Source: Novosphingobium sp. FKTRR1
Lineage (GTDB): Bacteria; Pseudomonadota; Alphaproteobacteria; Sphingomonadales; Sphingomonadaceae
Reading direction: 5' to 3'
Assembly (NCBI RefSeq): GCF_020404405.1
Contig: NZ_JAIZDA010000014.1
Span: 52,380 to 116,379 of the forward strand
DNA length: 64,000 nt
Shown here: piece by piece, positions 33,890 through 43,113 of the stretch
How the letters are laid out: each line of letters begins with the position of its first letter
Position numbering within the stretch: position 1 is the first letter of the stretch
The notes under the pieces: generated by a model
The model's database searches: none
What the model saw: the letters and a program-made list of their open reading frames with translations, nothing else
Told to the model about the DNA's origin: nothing
Program-made: the position numbers and the translations under genes

Positions 33890-36800
33890 TCAGGCCAAGT
33901 TGTTCACGAAGGTCTGACCGTGGTCGTCCCCTTCATGCTCCTCATTGTAGTGCTCGGGTTTCTCGATCACTTTCTGCCCGAACCGGGCATAGAGTGTCGG
34001 CAGCACGAACAGCGTAAGAAGCGTCGCCGAGATCAGACCGCCGATGACGACCGTCGCCAAAGGCTTTTGAACCTCTGCGCCGGCGCCTTCGCCCAGCGCC
34101 ATCGGCACGAAGCCGAGGCTGGCGACTAGCGCGGTCATGATGACGGGTCGCAGACGCTGCATCGCGCCAACATGCGCGGCTTCCTCGCGGCTCATCCCTG
34201 ATCGGATCAGATCTTGGATCGAGCTGACCATGACGAGGCCGTTGAGGACCGCGATGCCCGAGAGGGCGATGAAGCCCACTGCCGCCGAGATCGAGAAGTC
34301 CATGCCCCGCAGGAACAGCAACAGGACGCCGCCCACCAGCGCGAAAGGCACGCCGGTGAACACGATCGCGGCGTCGCGGACCGATCCCAACGCCCCGTAG
34401 AGGAGCAGCAGGATCAAGATGAAGCAAGCCGGAATGACCAGCTTCAGCCGTTCGCTTGCCGATTGGAGGTTCTCGAACTGGCCGCCCCATTCGAGATAGG
34501 TGCCGGCAGGCAGCCGGAGTTGGCTGCCGATCGCCGCCTGCGCATCCGCCACGACGGATCCGACGTCGCGGCCACGCACGTTGGCTTGCACCACCACGCG
34601 CCGCTTGCCGTTCTCGCGGCTGATCTGGTTCGGACCATCGACCACCTTGATCTCGGCGACGCTGGACAGCGGTACATAGCCGCCGCCTGCCACCGGCACC
34701 TGCACCTGTTGGAGCAGGCCGATGTCGGCACGCTGCGCCTCCGACAGGCGGATCACCACGGGGAAGCGACGGTCGCCCTCGAAGATCTGGCCCGATGTTC
34801 GCCCGCCGATCGTCGCAGTCACGGTGTCCTGCACATCCTGAGCCGTAACGCCCAACCGCGCCATCGCGTCGCGGTTGACACGAATGTCGAGCATGGGAAG
34901 ACCGGTCGTCTGCTCCACCTTCACGTCCGCTGCGCCTTGCGTTCTGCGCAGCACCGCCGCGATTTGCTCGGCCGTCCGGTTCATCTGGTTGAAGTCGTCC
35001 CCGAACACCTTCACCGCGATGTCGCCGCGCACGCCGGCGATCAGCTCGTTGAAGCGCATCTGGATGGGCTGGGTGATCTCGTAGGCATTTCCCGGAATCT
35101 TCGCGAGATTACCCTCGATCCGGCTGACCAGCTCCTCCTTGGGAAGCTCAGGATCCGGCCAATCCTTGCGCGGCTTCAGGATGACGAACATGTCGGTCGC
35201 GTTCGGCGGCATCGGGTCGGCCGCCAGCTCGGCGGTGCCCGTCTTGGAATAGACGAATTGCACCTCCGGCTGCTTCGACATCATCCGCTCGATCGGCACC
35301 TGCATCGCCTGGCTCTGCTGGACCGACGTTGCCGGAATGCGGAGCGACTGGATCAGCAAATCGCCTTCGTCGAGCTGCGGCAGGAACACCGAGCCGAGCG
35401 TAGTGAAAGCAAGCGCCGCCACCACAAGGCTTCCCACACCCGCACCGATCGTCAGCGTCGGGCGCTTCATGGCCCGGTCGAGACCGGGTTCGTAGCGCTT
35501 CTTCAGCCACGTGATGATGCGGCCGTCCTTCTCCTCGACCTTCTTCGACAGCCAGATCGCAATCATCGCCGGCACGAAGGTGAGAGAGAGGATGAAGGCG
35601 AAGGCGAGCGCGATGATGACGGTCAGCGCCATCGGTCCGAACGTTTTACCCTCCACGCCGGTCAGCGTGAGCAGCGGTACGTAGACGAGGATGATGATTG
35701 CCTGCCCGTAAACCGAGGGGCGGATCATCTCGCGAGCGGCGGCTGCCACGGTCGCAAGCCGTTCCTTGACGGTCAGCAAGCGACCTTCATGATGCTGTTG
35801 TTCGGCAAGCCGCCTCAGCGCGTTTTCAACGATGATGACGGCGCCGTCGACGATCAGACCGAAGTCCAAAGCCCCAAGGCTCATCAGATTGGCCGAGACC
35901 CCAGCGCGCAGCATACCAAAGCCTGTCAGCATCATGGTGATCGGGATGACCAACGCCGCGATCAGGGCCGCACGGAAGTTGCCGAGCAGCAGGAAGAGCA
36001 CGACGATGACCAGCACTGCGCCTTCGGACAGGTTTTTCGCGACCGTCTTGATCGTCGAATTGACCAGCTCGGTGCGGTTCAGCACCGGCTGAATTACGAC
36101 GTCAGGAGGCAGCGAAGCGTTGATCGTCTTCAGTTTCTCAGCGACCGCGGTCGACACGATGCGGCTGTTCTCGCCGATCCGCATGATCGCCGTGCCGACG
36201 ACGACTTCGGTACCGTTCTCCGATGCCGAACCCATGCGGATCGCCTGACCCGTCTTCACAGTCGCAACTTGTTCGACCGTGATCGGCACGCCGTTACGTG
36301 TCGCGATCACGGTCCTGGCCAACTCGCTGGCATTGCGAACGAGCGCATCCGAGCGAACAGCCAGACCTTCGCCATTGCGATTGACGAAGCCACCGCCGAC
36401 GCTGGTGTTATTGCGCTCCAGCGCATTTCCCAGGTCCGTCAGCGTGATGCCGAGCGAGGCCAGCTTCTGCACGTCGGGCACGACGAGGAACTGCTTGGCG
36501 TAACCGCCAATCGAGTCGACACCGGCGAGGCCCGGTGTGGTCTTCAGAAGCGGCGTCACGATCCAGTCCTGCGCGGTGCGCAGGTAGGTCGCCTTGTCCT
36601 CTTCGGTCGTCAGTCGCTCGCCCTCTGGCGTGATGTAGCTGCCATCGGGCTGTTGGCCCGGTTCACCGGGCTTGTGCTTGTCGTCCTCGCGATGATCGAG
36701 ACGAACGGTGTACATGTACACCTCGCCCAGGCCTGTCGCGATCGGACCCATTTCAGGGTTCACGCCGTCGGGCAGATTCTCTTGCACGCCCCGCAGACGC

Positions 36801-37135
36801 TCGCCCACCTGCTGGCGGGCGAAATAGATGTCCGTCGCGTCCGAAAAGACCGCCGTGATCTGCGCGAAGCCGTTGCGGCTCAACGAGCGCGTATATTCCA
36901 GGCCGGGGGTGCCGGCGAGCGCGGTTTCGATTGGAAACGACACCTGCTTCTCGACCAGCTCGGGCGAGAGGGCAGGCGCGCGGACGTTGATCTGGACCTG
37001 ATTGTTGGTGATGTCCGGCACCGCGTCGATCGGTAGCCGGTAGAGGGAAAAGGCGCCGATGGCGGCGACGATGACGGTGAGGAGCAGGACTAGCCAGCGC
37101 TTCTCGACCGCCCAGGTTACGATACGGGCGATCAT
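33890..37135 (-). CDS. czcA: Divalent heavy-metal RND efflux pump, CzcA type
   Basis: The 1,081-residue HME-RND pump has the TM4 signature LGALDFGLIVDGAVIIVEN. The DFG...VDGAV form is diagnostic of Co/Zn/Cd pumps, as opposed to the [13 protein letters not shown] form of the cusA pump in this window. Twelve membrane helices and two periplasmic porter domains are present over the full family length. ATG 37135 lies three bases after the adaptor stop. Together with CzcB and CzcC it exports periplasmic divalent cations using the proton gradient. Confidence 0.93.
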   Translation of the reverse strand: MIARIVTWAVEKRWLVLLLTVIVAAIGAFSLYRLPIDAVPDITNNQVQINVRAPALSPELVEKQVSFPIETALAGTPGLEYTRSLSRNGFAQITAVFSDATDIYFARQQVGERLRGVQENLPDGVNPEMGPIATGLGEVYMYTVRLDHREDDKHKPGEPGQQPDGSYITPEGERLTTEEDKATYLRTAQDWIVTPLLKTTPGLAGVDSIGGYAKQFLVVPDVQKLASLGITLTDLGNALERNNTSVGGGFVNRNGEGLAVRSDALVRNASELARTVIATRNGVPITVEQVATVKTGQAIRMGSASENGTEVVVGTAIMRIGENSRIVSTAVAEKLKTINASLPPDVVIQPVLNRTELVNSTIKTVAKNLSEGAVLVIVVLFLLLGNFRAALIAALVIPITMMLTGFGMLRAGVSANLMSLGALDFGLIVDGAVIIVENALRRLAEQQHHEGRLLTVKERLATVAAAAREMIRPSVYGQAIIILVYVPLLTLTGVEGKTFGPMALTVIIALAFAFILSLTFVPAMIAIWLSKKVEEKDGRIITWLKKRYEPGLDRAMKRPTLTIGAGVGSLVVAALAFTTLGSVFLPQLDEGDLLIQSLRIPATSVQQSQAMQVPIERMMSKQPEVQFVYSKTGTAELAADPMPPNATDMFVILKPRKDWPDPELPKEELVSRIEGNLAKIPGNAYEITQPIQMRFNELIAGVRGDIAVKVFGDDFNQMNRTAEQIAAVLRRTQGAADVKVEQTTGLPMLDIRVNRDAMARLGVTAQDVQDTVTATIGGRTSGQIFEGDRRFPVVIRLSEAQRADIGLLQQVQVPVAGGGYVPLSSVAEIKVVDGPNQISRENGKRRVVVQANVRGRDVGSVVADAQAAIGSQLRLPAGTYLEWGGQFENLQSASERLKLVIPACFILILLLLYGALGSVRDAAIVFTGVPFALVGGVLLLFLRGMDFSISAAVGFIALSGIAVLNGLVMVSSIQDLIRSGMSREEAAHVGAMQRLRPVIMTALVASLGFVPMALGEGAGAEVQKPLATVVIGGLISATLLTLFVLPTLYARFGQKVIEKPEHYNEEHEGDDHGQTFVNNLA

Positions 37136-37138
37136 GGC

Positions 37139-38317
37139 TTAATCCTCGTGGCTCGCTTCGCCCTTGCCGATCTCGGCCTTGAGCGTGAAACTTCCGGTGG
37201 TGGCGATCTGTTCGTTGCCGGTCAGGCCCGACCGGACGATCACCGTGTCGCCCGACGCATCGCCGAGCTGGACCGGGGTCGCCTTGAAGCCGGTGGGCGT
37301 GCGCACGAACACGACCGACTTGCCCTCGAAACTCTGGACCGCCGTCGTCGGCACGCGGACCGCCCCGCTCCCGCCGCTGCCCGTGAGCTGCACGGCTGCC
37401 GTCACAGGCTCGCCGACCCGCCATTCGCCACCGCGATTGTCGAGGGTGGCGAGCGCAGGCACGAGCCGCGTCTGCGGATCAAGCGCCGGCGACACGAAGG
37501 TCACGCGGGCGGTCGCCTGACGGCCTGCCGCCTTCACCAGCACCGTATTGCCGGGACGCACCCGGCCCGCATCCTCGGGCTTGAGATTAAGCGCGATCGA
37601 CACCTGGCTCAGGTTGGCGATGCGATAGAGTTCGGCATCCGCCGCGACCGTTTGTCCCAGCGTCACGGGGCGCGCAATGATCTGGCCCGAGATCGGCGCG
37701 GCAATGCCGAGCCGGTTGAGCCCGCCGCCGCCGACACCCGCCGCCGAAACCATGCTCTGCGCCTGCGTCAGGGCGATCCGCGCCTCCGTCGCCGCTGTGC
37801 GGGCGGCGATCAGATCCTGTTCAGGGGAGACTCTCTGCGCGAACAGCCGCTGTTCGCGCGCGAGGTTCGAATTAGCGAGCTGAAGCCGCGCCCGCGCCGC
37901 CTCGACCTCGCCCTTGATCTGCGCCGCCTCGCGGCTTTCGATGACCGCAATGGTCTGGCCGCGTCCGACCGATTGGCCGAGGTTACGGGTGAGCGCGACC
38001 ACGCGTCCCGCAATTGCGGCCGAGACGACCTGCGTTCCCTGTGGGTCGCCCTCGATGATCGCGGGCAGCTCGATCGTCCCGGCCCCGCCGATGATCGGCC
38101 GTCCGACCTGGACGCCCGCTGTGGCGATCTGGTCGGCACCCAATGTGACGACGCCTTCACCGGCATGACCGCCTTCAGCACCGCCCTTTTCCGTGCCCGC
38201 TGCCGTCTCATTGGCAGCTGCGCCTTCGGCAGTTGCCTCGTTTCCGCCATCCTTGCCGCCGCAGGCAGCCAAGAGCAGGGCGAGCGACGCCGCGCCCGCG
38301 AGATAAAAGCTCTTCAT
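37139..38317 (-). CDS. czcB: RND periplasmic adaptor, CzcB type, lipoprotein
   Basis: The protein is about 392 residues with lipobox LLLAACGGK and an Asn/Gly/Glu-rich linker. The membrane-fusion core follows: barrel-sandwich halves around AAIAGRVVALTRNLGQSVGRGQ and IAAPISGQIIARPVTLGQTV, separated by a helical hairpin of about 70 residues. ATG 38317 overlaps the czcC stop as TGATG. It links the inner pump to the outer channel. It lacks the extra metal domains seen on the copper adaptor. Confidence 0.9.
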   Translation of the reverse strand: MKSFYLAGAASLALLLAACGGKDGGNEATAEGAAANETAAGTEKGGAEGGHAGEGVVTLGADQIATAGVQVGRPIIGGAGTIELPAIIEGDPQGTQVVSAAIAGRVVALTRNLGQSVGRGQTIAVIESREAAQIKGEVEAARARLQLANSNLAREQRLFAQRVSPEQDLIAARTAATEARIALTQAQSMVSAAGVGGGGLNRLGIAAPISGQIIARPVTLGQTVAADAELYRIANLSQVSIALNLKPEDAGRVRPGNTVLVKAAGRQATARVTFVSPALDPQTRLVPALATLDNRGGEWRVGEPVTAAVQLTGSGGSGAVRVPTTAVQSFEGKSVVFVRTPTGFKATPVQLGDASGDTVIVRSGLTGNEQIATTGSFTLKAEIGKGEASHED

Positions 38318-39594
38318 CACTGATTCCCCCCATTGGGCGCACGAGCGGTCAGTCGCTCCACTTGCGCGCGGGCATTCTGGTAATTGGCAAGCGCGTCGAT
38401 CGCGGCGACCCGCGTTTCGGCGAGCGTGCGTTCAGCATCGAGCAATTCGAGCTGGCCGAACTTGCCCTCGCGATAGCCGATCCGCGCGATGCGGGCGGCC
38501 TCCTGTGCAGCCGCCAGCGCCGGCCCCGACGCCGCACGAGCCGTCGTTGCGGCATTGGCCGCCTGCGCCTGCGCGTCCGTGATCGCCTGTTCGATGTCGA
38601 GCGCGGTCACGCGGCGCTGCGCATCCGCCTGGGTCCGCTGCGCGGTCGCCTGCGCAATCGCGGCGCGACCATTGTTGAACACCGGGATCGGGATCGACAC
38701 GCTGAACACCGCCGCCATGTCGTTGGTCGCTTCCAGGCGGCGGATCGACGGCCCGACGTTCAGGTCAGGCACGCGATTGGCGCGCGCGAGCCGCACGCCG
38801 GCTTCGGCAATGGAGAAATCCGCGTTGGCTGCCGCCAGCGCGAGTGTGCCGGTCGTGTTGACCGGTGCCAACGGCCCATAGACGTTCACACCGGGAAGGC
38901 GATCGAGCAGCGTGTCATCGAGCAGGCCGTCGATCGGCCGTCCGATCCGACGCGCCAGATTGGCGCGGGCCGCCTCGGCCAAGCGAAGCTGCCGCTCCAC
39001 ATTGGCGTCGGCATTGATACGCGCGACATCCGCGCGCTGTTGCTCGAGTGGCGATGCCCGCCCTGCCTGCACGCGAACGCTCGCGGCCCGCAGCGCATCG
39101 CTGGCGATCCGGGCCTGATCGCGGGCTGTCATTACCCGGCGATCGGCCGCGACCGCTTCGACATAGAGCTGCGTTACCTGAAGCCGGACATCCGCCGCGA
39201 TGATCGCGGCCTGGATCTCGGCCCGGGACAATTGCGCATTGGCGACCGCGACGCGGGCGCCGCGCTTGCCGCCTAGCTCGATCGGGATCGCAAAGCCGAC
39301 CGTGGTTTCCGCGCTGCGGACCCCCCGATACGGCCCGGAGCCGATGACATTCTCGACTTGGCCTTGAACCACCGGATTGGGCCGCAAGCCGGCGACTGTG
39401 CGACCTGCACGGGCCGCGTCGATTCCAGCTGTCGCCGCTTCCGCAGCAGGGGCCGAACCGCCCGCTGCACTGACCGCTTGGTCAAGCGTGTAGACCGGCG
39501 CATCCTGCGCAACAGGCGCGGACGGTCCGACCTGCGCCTGCGCCATCGTGGCGCAAGACGCTGCGGCCAGCATGGCCGCGAGGATACGATTCAT
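38317..39594 (-). CDS. czcC: Outer-membrane efflux factor, CzcC type
   Basis: The 425-residue protein has a signal peptide (MNRILAAMLAAASCATMAQA) and two TolC-type repeats. The repeats start at VYTLDQAVSAAGGSAPAAEAATA and GTLALAAANADFSIAEAGVRLA, with helical segments ending in FGQLELLDAERTLAETR. It forms the outer-membrane channel for CzcAB. Translation is coupled to czcB. The small CzcI-like gene lies 60 bases upstream. Confidence 0.9.
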   Translation of the reverse strand: MNRILAAMLAAASCATMAQAQVGPSAPVAQDAPVYTLDQAVSAAGGSAPAAEAATAGIDAARAGRTVAGLRPNPVVQGQVENVIGSGPYRGVRSAETTVGFAIPIELGGKRGARVAVANAQLSRAEIQAAIIAADVRLQVTQLYVEAVAADRRVMTARDQARIASDALRAASVRVQAGRASPLEQQRADVARINADANVERQLRLAEAARANLARRIGRPIDGLLDDTLLDRLPGVNVYGPLAPVNTTGTLALAAANADFSIAEAGVRLARANRVPDLNVGPSIRRLEATNDMAAVFSVSIPIPVFNNGRAAIAQATAQRTQADAQRRVTALDIEQAITDAQAQAANAATTARAASGPALAAAQEAARIARIGYREGKFGQLELLDAERTLAETRVAAIDALANYQNARAQVERLTARAPNGGNQ

Positions 39595-39654
39595 GAAAAT
39601 AGGACTCCTGACGATGATCGACAGGGGCGCGCCAACGCACGCCCAAATCGGACG

Positions 39655-39984
39655 TCAGGCTTGGGGGGGCCTCAAATGGACCATGCCGGTGCGGCCGTCG
39701 AGCGACGCAGAGGCGGAGATTGTCGGCTTGGGCACTGTGAGGACGGGGGTATATTCCATCGTCGTGCGCGCAGGCGCGCCGACGTCGTGTCCGTGACAAT
39801 AATTGTGATGATGCGGGACATTCTTGTCCGAGTCCGATGGCACCTGATCGATGTCACCGGCGGTATGGACCGTGAACTCAACGCCCGCGATGCTTCCCCC
39901 CGCCAGATCGGCGGCATGGGCCATGCCGGAGAAGCTGGTCAGGACCAGCATCAGGCATGTCAGGAAAGGCAAAAAGGCTCGCAC
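39655..39984 (-). CDS. Small His-rich periplasmic protein, CzcI-like
   Basis: The 109-residue protein starts at a GTG, with GAGG upstream. A signal peptide ends at MAHA-AD. The mature part has a His/Asp cluster (SDSDKNVPHHHNYCHGHDVG) of the sort that binds Zn or Ni. Its position directly before czcC matches the small periplasmic CzcI proteins of other czc operons, which tune induction. Similarity beyond composition and position is not strong, so the name is tentative. Confidence 0.6.
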   Translation of the reverse strand: MRAFLPFLTCLMLVLTSFSGMAHAADLAGGSIAGVEFTVHTAGDIDQVPSDSDKNVPHHHNYCHGHDVGAPARTTMEYTPVLTVPKPTISASASLDGRTGMVHLRPPQA

Positions 39985-40024
39985 TAGCTTGCCTCTATCA
40001 CGGAAGGGTTTTCATGTCATTGCA

Positions 40025-41992
40025 CTAATTCGAACCAAGGGTCACTGAGCCGGAACCCGAGCGGGATCGGTCGCGCCCGTTCCAGGCGAACCCGACCGCA
40101 ATGGCGACCGCCATCAGGAGTTGCGCCAGCACCGATTGCCAAGTGGGAAACACGCCGAGCATCGACAGCCGTGGCACGTCCGCGAGCGGTGCGATGTTGA
40201 TAAGGCCGGCTTCCTGGAGCGCGGCGACGCCTTTACCCGCCAGCACGACGGTCAGGACCGCCATGAGCCAGGAGCTATAGCGGAAGAACTGCGCGATCGG
40301 CAGCTTGCGACTGTAGCGAAGCATGGCCCAAGCGATCAGGCTGAGCAGTCCAATCGCCGACCCGGCCCCCGCGAGAAGCATCCCGTTGTCACCTTGCGCC
40401 GAAAGCGCGGCATAGAACAGGATCGTCTCGAAGACCTCGCGATAAACTACGACGAACGCCAGCCCGAACAGGAACCAGCCCGACCCGCCCGAGAGCGCCC
40501 GCGACATCTTCTCGCGAATATAGCGCTGCCACTGATCGGCCTGCGCCTTGCCGTGCATCCAAATCCCGACCGAGAGCAGCACGACCGCGGCGAACAGCGA
40601 GCCAAACCCTTCCGTCAGCTCCCGGCTCGCACCGCTGATCCCGATCGCATAGGTGGCGACCGCCCAGGTGATCCCGCCCGCGATGATCGCGCTGACCCAG
40701 CCGCCATGCACGTACCGCAGCGCCTCGCCGCGCTCGGCTTTACGCAGGAACGCGATCATGGCGACAACGATGAGCAGGGCTTCGAGCCCTTCACGCAGCA
40801 GGATCGTGAACGCGCCCAGGAACGTGGACGCTTCGGTGGCGGCATCAGGCGCGAGCGCCGCTTCCGCATCGTCGAAAAGGCCGCCCAGTACTGCGACCTT
40901 CTCCGCGAGATCATCGGGCGACGCGCCCCGGTCGATCGAGGCGCGGAACTCCCCCATCGCGCCCTCGATTCGACCCATCAGCGTCGCGTCGCGCGCGGTG
41001 AGTGTTGGCTCGATCGGCTCGAACCCATCGAGATAGGCCGACAGCGCCAGCTCTTTCGCCATGCGCGCATCGCCGCGCCGCGCAGCCGCCACGCTTTCGG
41101 CGAGTTTGGCGCGGGCGACCGCGAGCGAGCCGGGAGCCTGTTGTATCACCTGTTCGGGATGACGACGCAGGAACGCGAGCACTGGGTCAGCCTTGGCGTC
41201 GCCGATCGCCGCGCCGAGCGCGGCCGGGGTGAGCGCGACCAGGGTTTTCAGGTCCGGAATGCGCCGGCGAAGGGTCGGGTCGGATTTCCAAAGCCGCTCG
41301 CCTTCGCGCGCCTGCGCATCCGTGAAGGCGAAGCTCCCGGCTCGGAATGCTAACGCCCAGCGCTGATCGTTGGGCAGATCGGCGAAGCTCTGCATCGCGG
41401 TCCCGTCGATGCCTTGCGTCACCACCTGATAGAGCGCGAACACGCTGCGCTGGCGCGCGCGCTCGGCATCGGTGAAAGCAATCGGGGGCGTAGCGAGCTT
41501 GGCGGCGTCAGGGCCACGGCCGTTGCCCGTCATCCCGTGGCAGGACGCGCAGGATTGTCGGAACAGGGCATCGCTGGAGACGAGGTTCGGAGCCTTATCG
41601 GGCGCGAGCGGCACCGGGTAGGCGCGCAACAGATCGGCCGCGAGCCCGTGCGCCAATGTTGCCACCTGTTCAGTCGGTCCCTTTTCCGCGATCACCGCCT
41701 GGAGGTTGGCAGCCCGCTGGATGAGGGCTTGACGCTCCGGCTTCGCCGGCAGGCCCTGAAGCCGTGTCGAGACCGACGCGGCGAACTCCGTCATCTCGGC
41801 ATATTCCGACGTGCTCTTGATCCGACCGTTGGCGACCGCGCCGCCATAATCGACGGCCATATAGTCGAGCAGCCGCCATGCGGTTTGCACGTCGCCGGGT
41901 TCGGCGATTGCCGCAGCAGGGATCAGCAGCGCCGCGAGCGCGGAGAGCAGCCGCAACGAGAGCATTGCCCGGATCAACGCGAGCAGACGCAC
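40025..41992 (-). CDS. Cytochrome c domain fused to FTR1-family permease (iron- or lead-type)
   Basis: The 655-residue fusion starts at GTG 41992, overlapping the CDF stop; ATG 41965 is the alternative. A signal peptide is followed by a helical periplasmic region and a c-type haem motif FRQSCASCHGM near residue 150. Another helical part leads to an FTR1 permease with seven helices and two REXXE ion motifs (LLREGLEALL; VYREVFETIL). FTR1 relatives import ferric iron; a similar protein, PbrT, occurs in lead-resistance operons. An uptake-type protein inside an efflux operon is notable. A broken copy lies at 22.8 kb. Confidence 0.85.
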   Translation of the reverse strand: MRLLALIRAMLSLRLLSALAALLIPAAAIAEPGDVQTAWRLLDYMAVDYGGAVANGRIKSTSEYAEMTEFAASVSTRLQGLPAKPERQALIQRAANLQAVIAEKGPTEQVATLAHGLAADLLRAYPVPLAPDKAPNLVSSDALFRQSCASCHGMTGNGRGPDAAKLATPPIAFTDAERARQRSVFALYQVVTQGIDGTAMQSFADLPNDQRWALAFRAGSFAFTDAQAREGERLWKSDPTLRRRIPDLKTLVALTPAALGAAIGDAKADPVLAFLRRHPEQVIQQAPGSLAVARAKLAESVAAARRGDARMAKELALSAYLDGFEPIEPTLTARDATLMGRIEGAMGEFRASIDRGASPDDLAEKVAVLGGLFDDAEAALAPDAATEASTFLGAFTILLREGLEALLIVVAMIAFLRKAERGEALRYVHGGWVSAIIAGGITWAVATYAIGISGASRELTEGFGSLFAAVVLLSVGIWMHGKAQADQWQRYIREKMSRALSGGSGWFLFGLAFVVVYREVFETILFYAALSAQGDNGMLLAGAGSAIGLLSLIAWAMLRYSRKLPIAQFFRYSSWLMAVLTVVLAGKGVAALQEAGLINIAPLADVPRLSMLGVFPTWQSVLAQLLMAVAIAVGFAWNGRDRSRSGSGSVTLGSN

Positions 41993-42618
41993 TACCGCTC
42001 TCCCAATTCGCGCCGAGCGCCAGTGACGATTTCATAAGCGGAGTGGAGGAACAGGAGGGCGATGAGGCCGGCGACGGCGAGGTCCGGCCAGGCGCTTCCT
42101 GTCCACGCCACCAGACCGGCCGCGGCGATCACCGCCACGTTGGCGAGCGCGTCGTTGCGGCTGAACAGCCAGATCGCGCGAACATTGGCGTCCCCTTCCC
42201 GGAAACGCGCAAGCACCAAGGCGGACACGACATTGATCGCGAGCGCGACAACGCCGATTGTGCCCATCAGTTCGGCATCGGGCGCGGTTGCGTTCAGGGC
42301 GCGCCAAATCGCGAAACCGATTACGCCCACGCCAAGCGCACCGAGAAACAACCCCTGCGTCAGCGCGACCTTTGCCCTCGCCCGTGCGGACCAGGCAAGC
42401 GCGAGAAGACCGATAAGGCTGATCGACCCGTCCCCGAGAAAATCGAGGGAATCCGCTTTCAGCGCTTGGCTATCGGCGATGAACCCGCCGAACAGCTCGG
42501 CGACTCCGAAGCCGAGGTTGAGCACCACGACGGTCAGCAGCGCACGGCGATAGGCCGGATCGGTTTGCGCGCGCGCGGGCTCCCCGTGGCACCCGCAGCT
42601 TTCGGTAGAAGCATTCAT
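41992..42618 (-). CDS. CDF-family cation transporter, operon leader
   Basis: The 208-residue membrane protein has a short Cys/His N-terminus (ESCGCHGEPAR) and six helices. Metal-site segments ADSQALKADSLDFLGDG (TM2) and SRNDALANVAV (TM5) have the CDF D-x3-D type acidic pattern. The C-terminal cytosolic domain is missing. ATG 42618 follows AAGGAAGG. It is the first gene after the CadR-type operator and heads the long minus operon. Similar short CDFs occur beside czc and pbr genes; the metal is probably Zn, Cd or Pb. Confidence 0.82.
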   Translation of the reverse strand: MNASTESCGCHGEPARAQTDPAYRRALLTVVVLNLGFGVAELFGGFIADSQALKADSLDFLGDGSISLIGLLALAWSARARAKVALTQGLFLGALGVGVIGFAIWRALNATAPDAELMGTIGVVALAINVVSALVLARFREGDANVRAIWLFSRNDALANVAVIAAAGLVAWTGSAWPDLAVAGLIALLFLHSAYEIVTGARRELGER

Positions 42619-42625
42619 GCGGCCT

Positions 42626-42656
42626 TCCTTACCACCTCCAGTCGCTGTAGAAGCAA
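42626..42656 (-). promoter_or_regulatory. CadR/PbrR-type promoter of the long divalent-metal operon
   Basis: Minus strand: -35 TTGCTT (42656-42651), 19-bp spacer CTACAGCGACTGGAGGTGG, -10 TAAGGA (42631-42626). The dyad CTACAG-CGA-CTGGAG sits in the centre of the spacer. It lies between the CDF gene and the divergent MerR gene and so probably controls both. Confidence 0.85.
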
Positions 42657-42693
42657 GCGAAATGTGCGACACGTTCGCATAAGCAAGGATGGC

Positions 42694-43113
42694 ATGATGA
42701 AGCCGGTGATGATTGGGCAGCTCGCCAGCGAGACCTCGACGAAGGTGACGACGATCCGCTTTTATGAGTCGATCGGGTTGCTCCGATCCGCCCCTCGCAC
42801 GGCGTCGGGTCGCAGAACCTACGATGCCAGTGACATTGAGCGTTTGCACTTCATCCGCAACGGTCGCCGGCTTGGCTTCTCCGTCGACGAGATCCGTTCG
42901 TTGATGGGGCTGGCGCAGAACCCGGACCAGGATTGTGGTGCCGCCTCAGCTATCGCTGCTCAGCACCTCAAGGATGTGGAGGAGAGACTGGCGCAACTCG
43001 CGGTGTTGCGGGATGAGTTGGCAATGCTCAGCCAGAGCTGCACCAAGGCGCGCATGGCCGATTGTCGGATCATGAAGGCGATCGGCAAAGGCCACCCTCA
43101 AGCCGATCAATAA
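42694..43113 (+). CDS. MerR-family regulator, CadR/PbrR/ZntR-like
   Basis: The 139-residue protein has the MerR DNA-binding domain (MIGQLASETSTKVTTIRFYESIGLLRSAPRT) and an effector region with cysteines at QDCGAAS, SCTKARMADCRIM. Cysteines near residues 79, 115 and 123 match the three-Cys pattern of Cd(II)/Pb(II) sensors. It faces the 14-gene metal operon across a 19-bp-spacer promoter. It ends convergently inside the stop region of the retropepsin-like gene, whose promoter carries the same dyad. Divalent sensing is inferred. Confidence 0.88.
   Translation: MMKPVMIGQLASETSTKVTTIRFYESIGLLRSAPRTASGRRTYDASDIERLHFIRNGRRLGFSVDEIRSLMGLAQNPDQDCGAASAIAAQHLKDVEERLAQLAVLRDELAMLSQSCTKARMADCRIMKAIGKGHPQADQ

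Noticed and set aside
34214..37036. A very long open frame (about 940 codons) on the plus strand opposite czcA
   Set aside because: It mirrors the czcA gene exactly, its product is rich in Arg, His and Asp with no domain, and high GC makes such antisense frames common. The same applies to long frames opposite cusA, cusB, cusC and copA.
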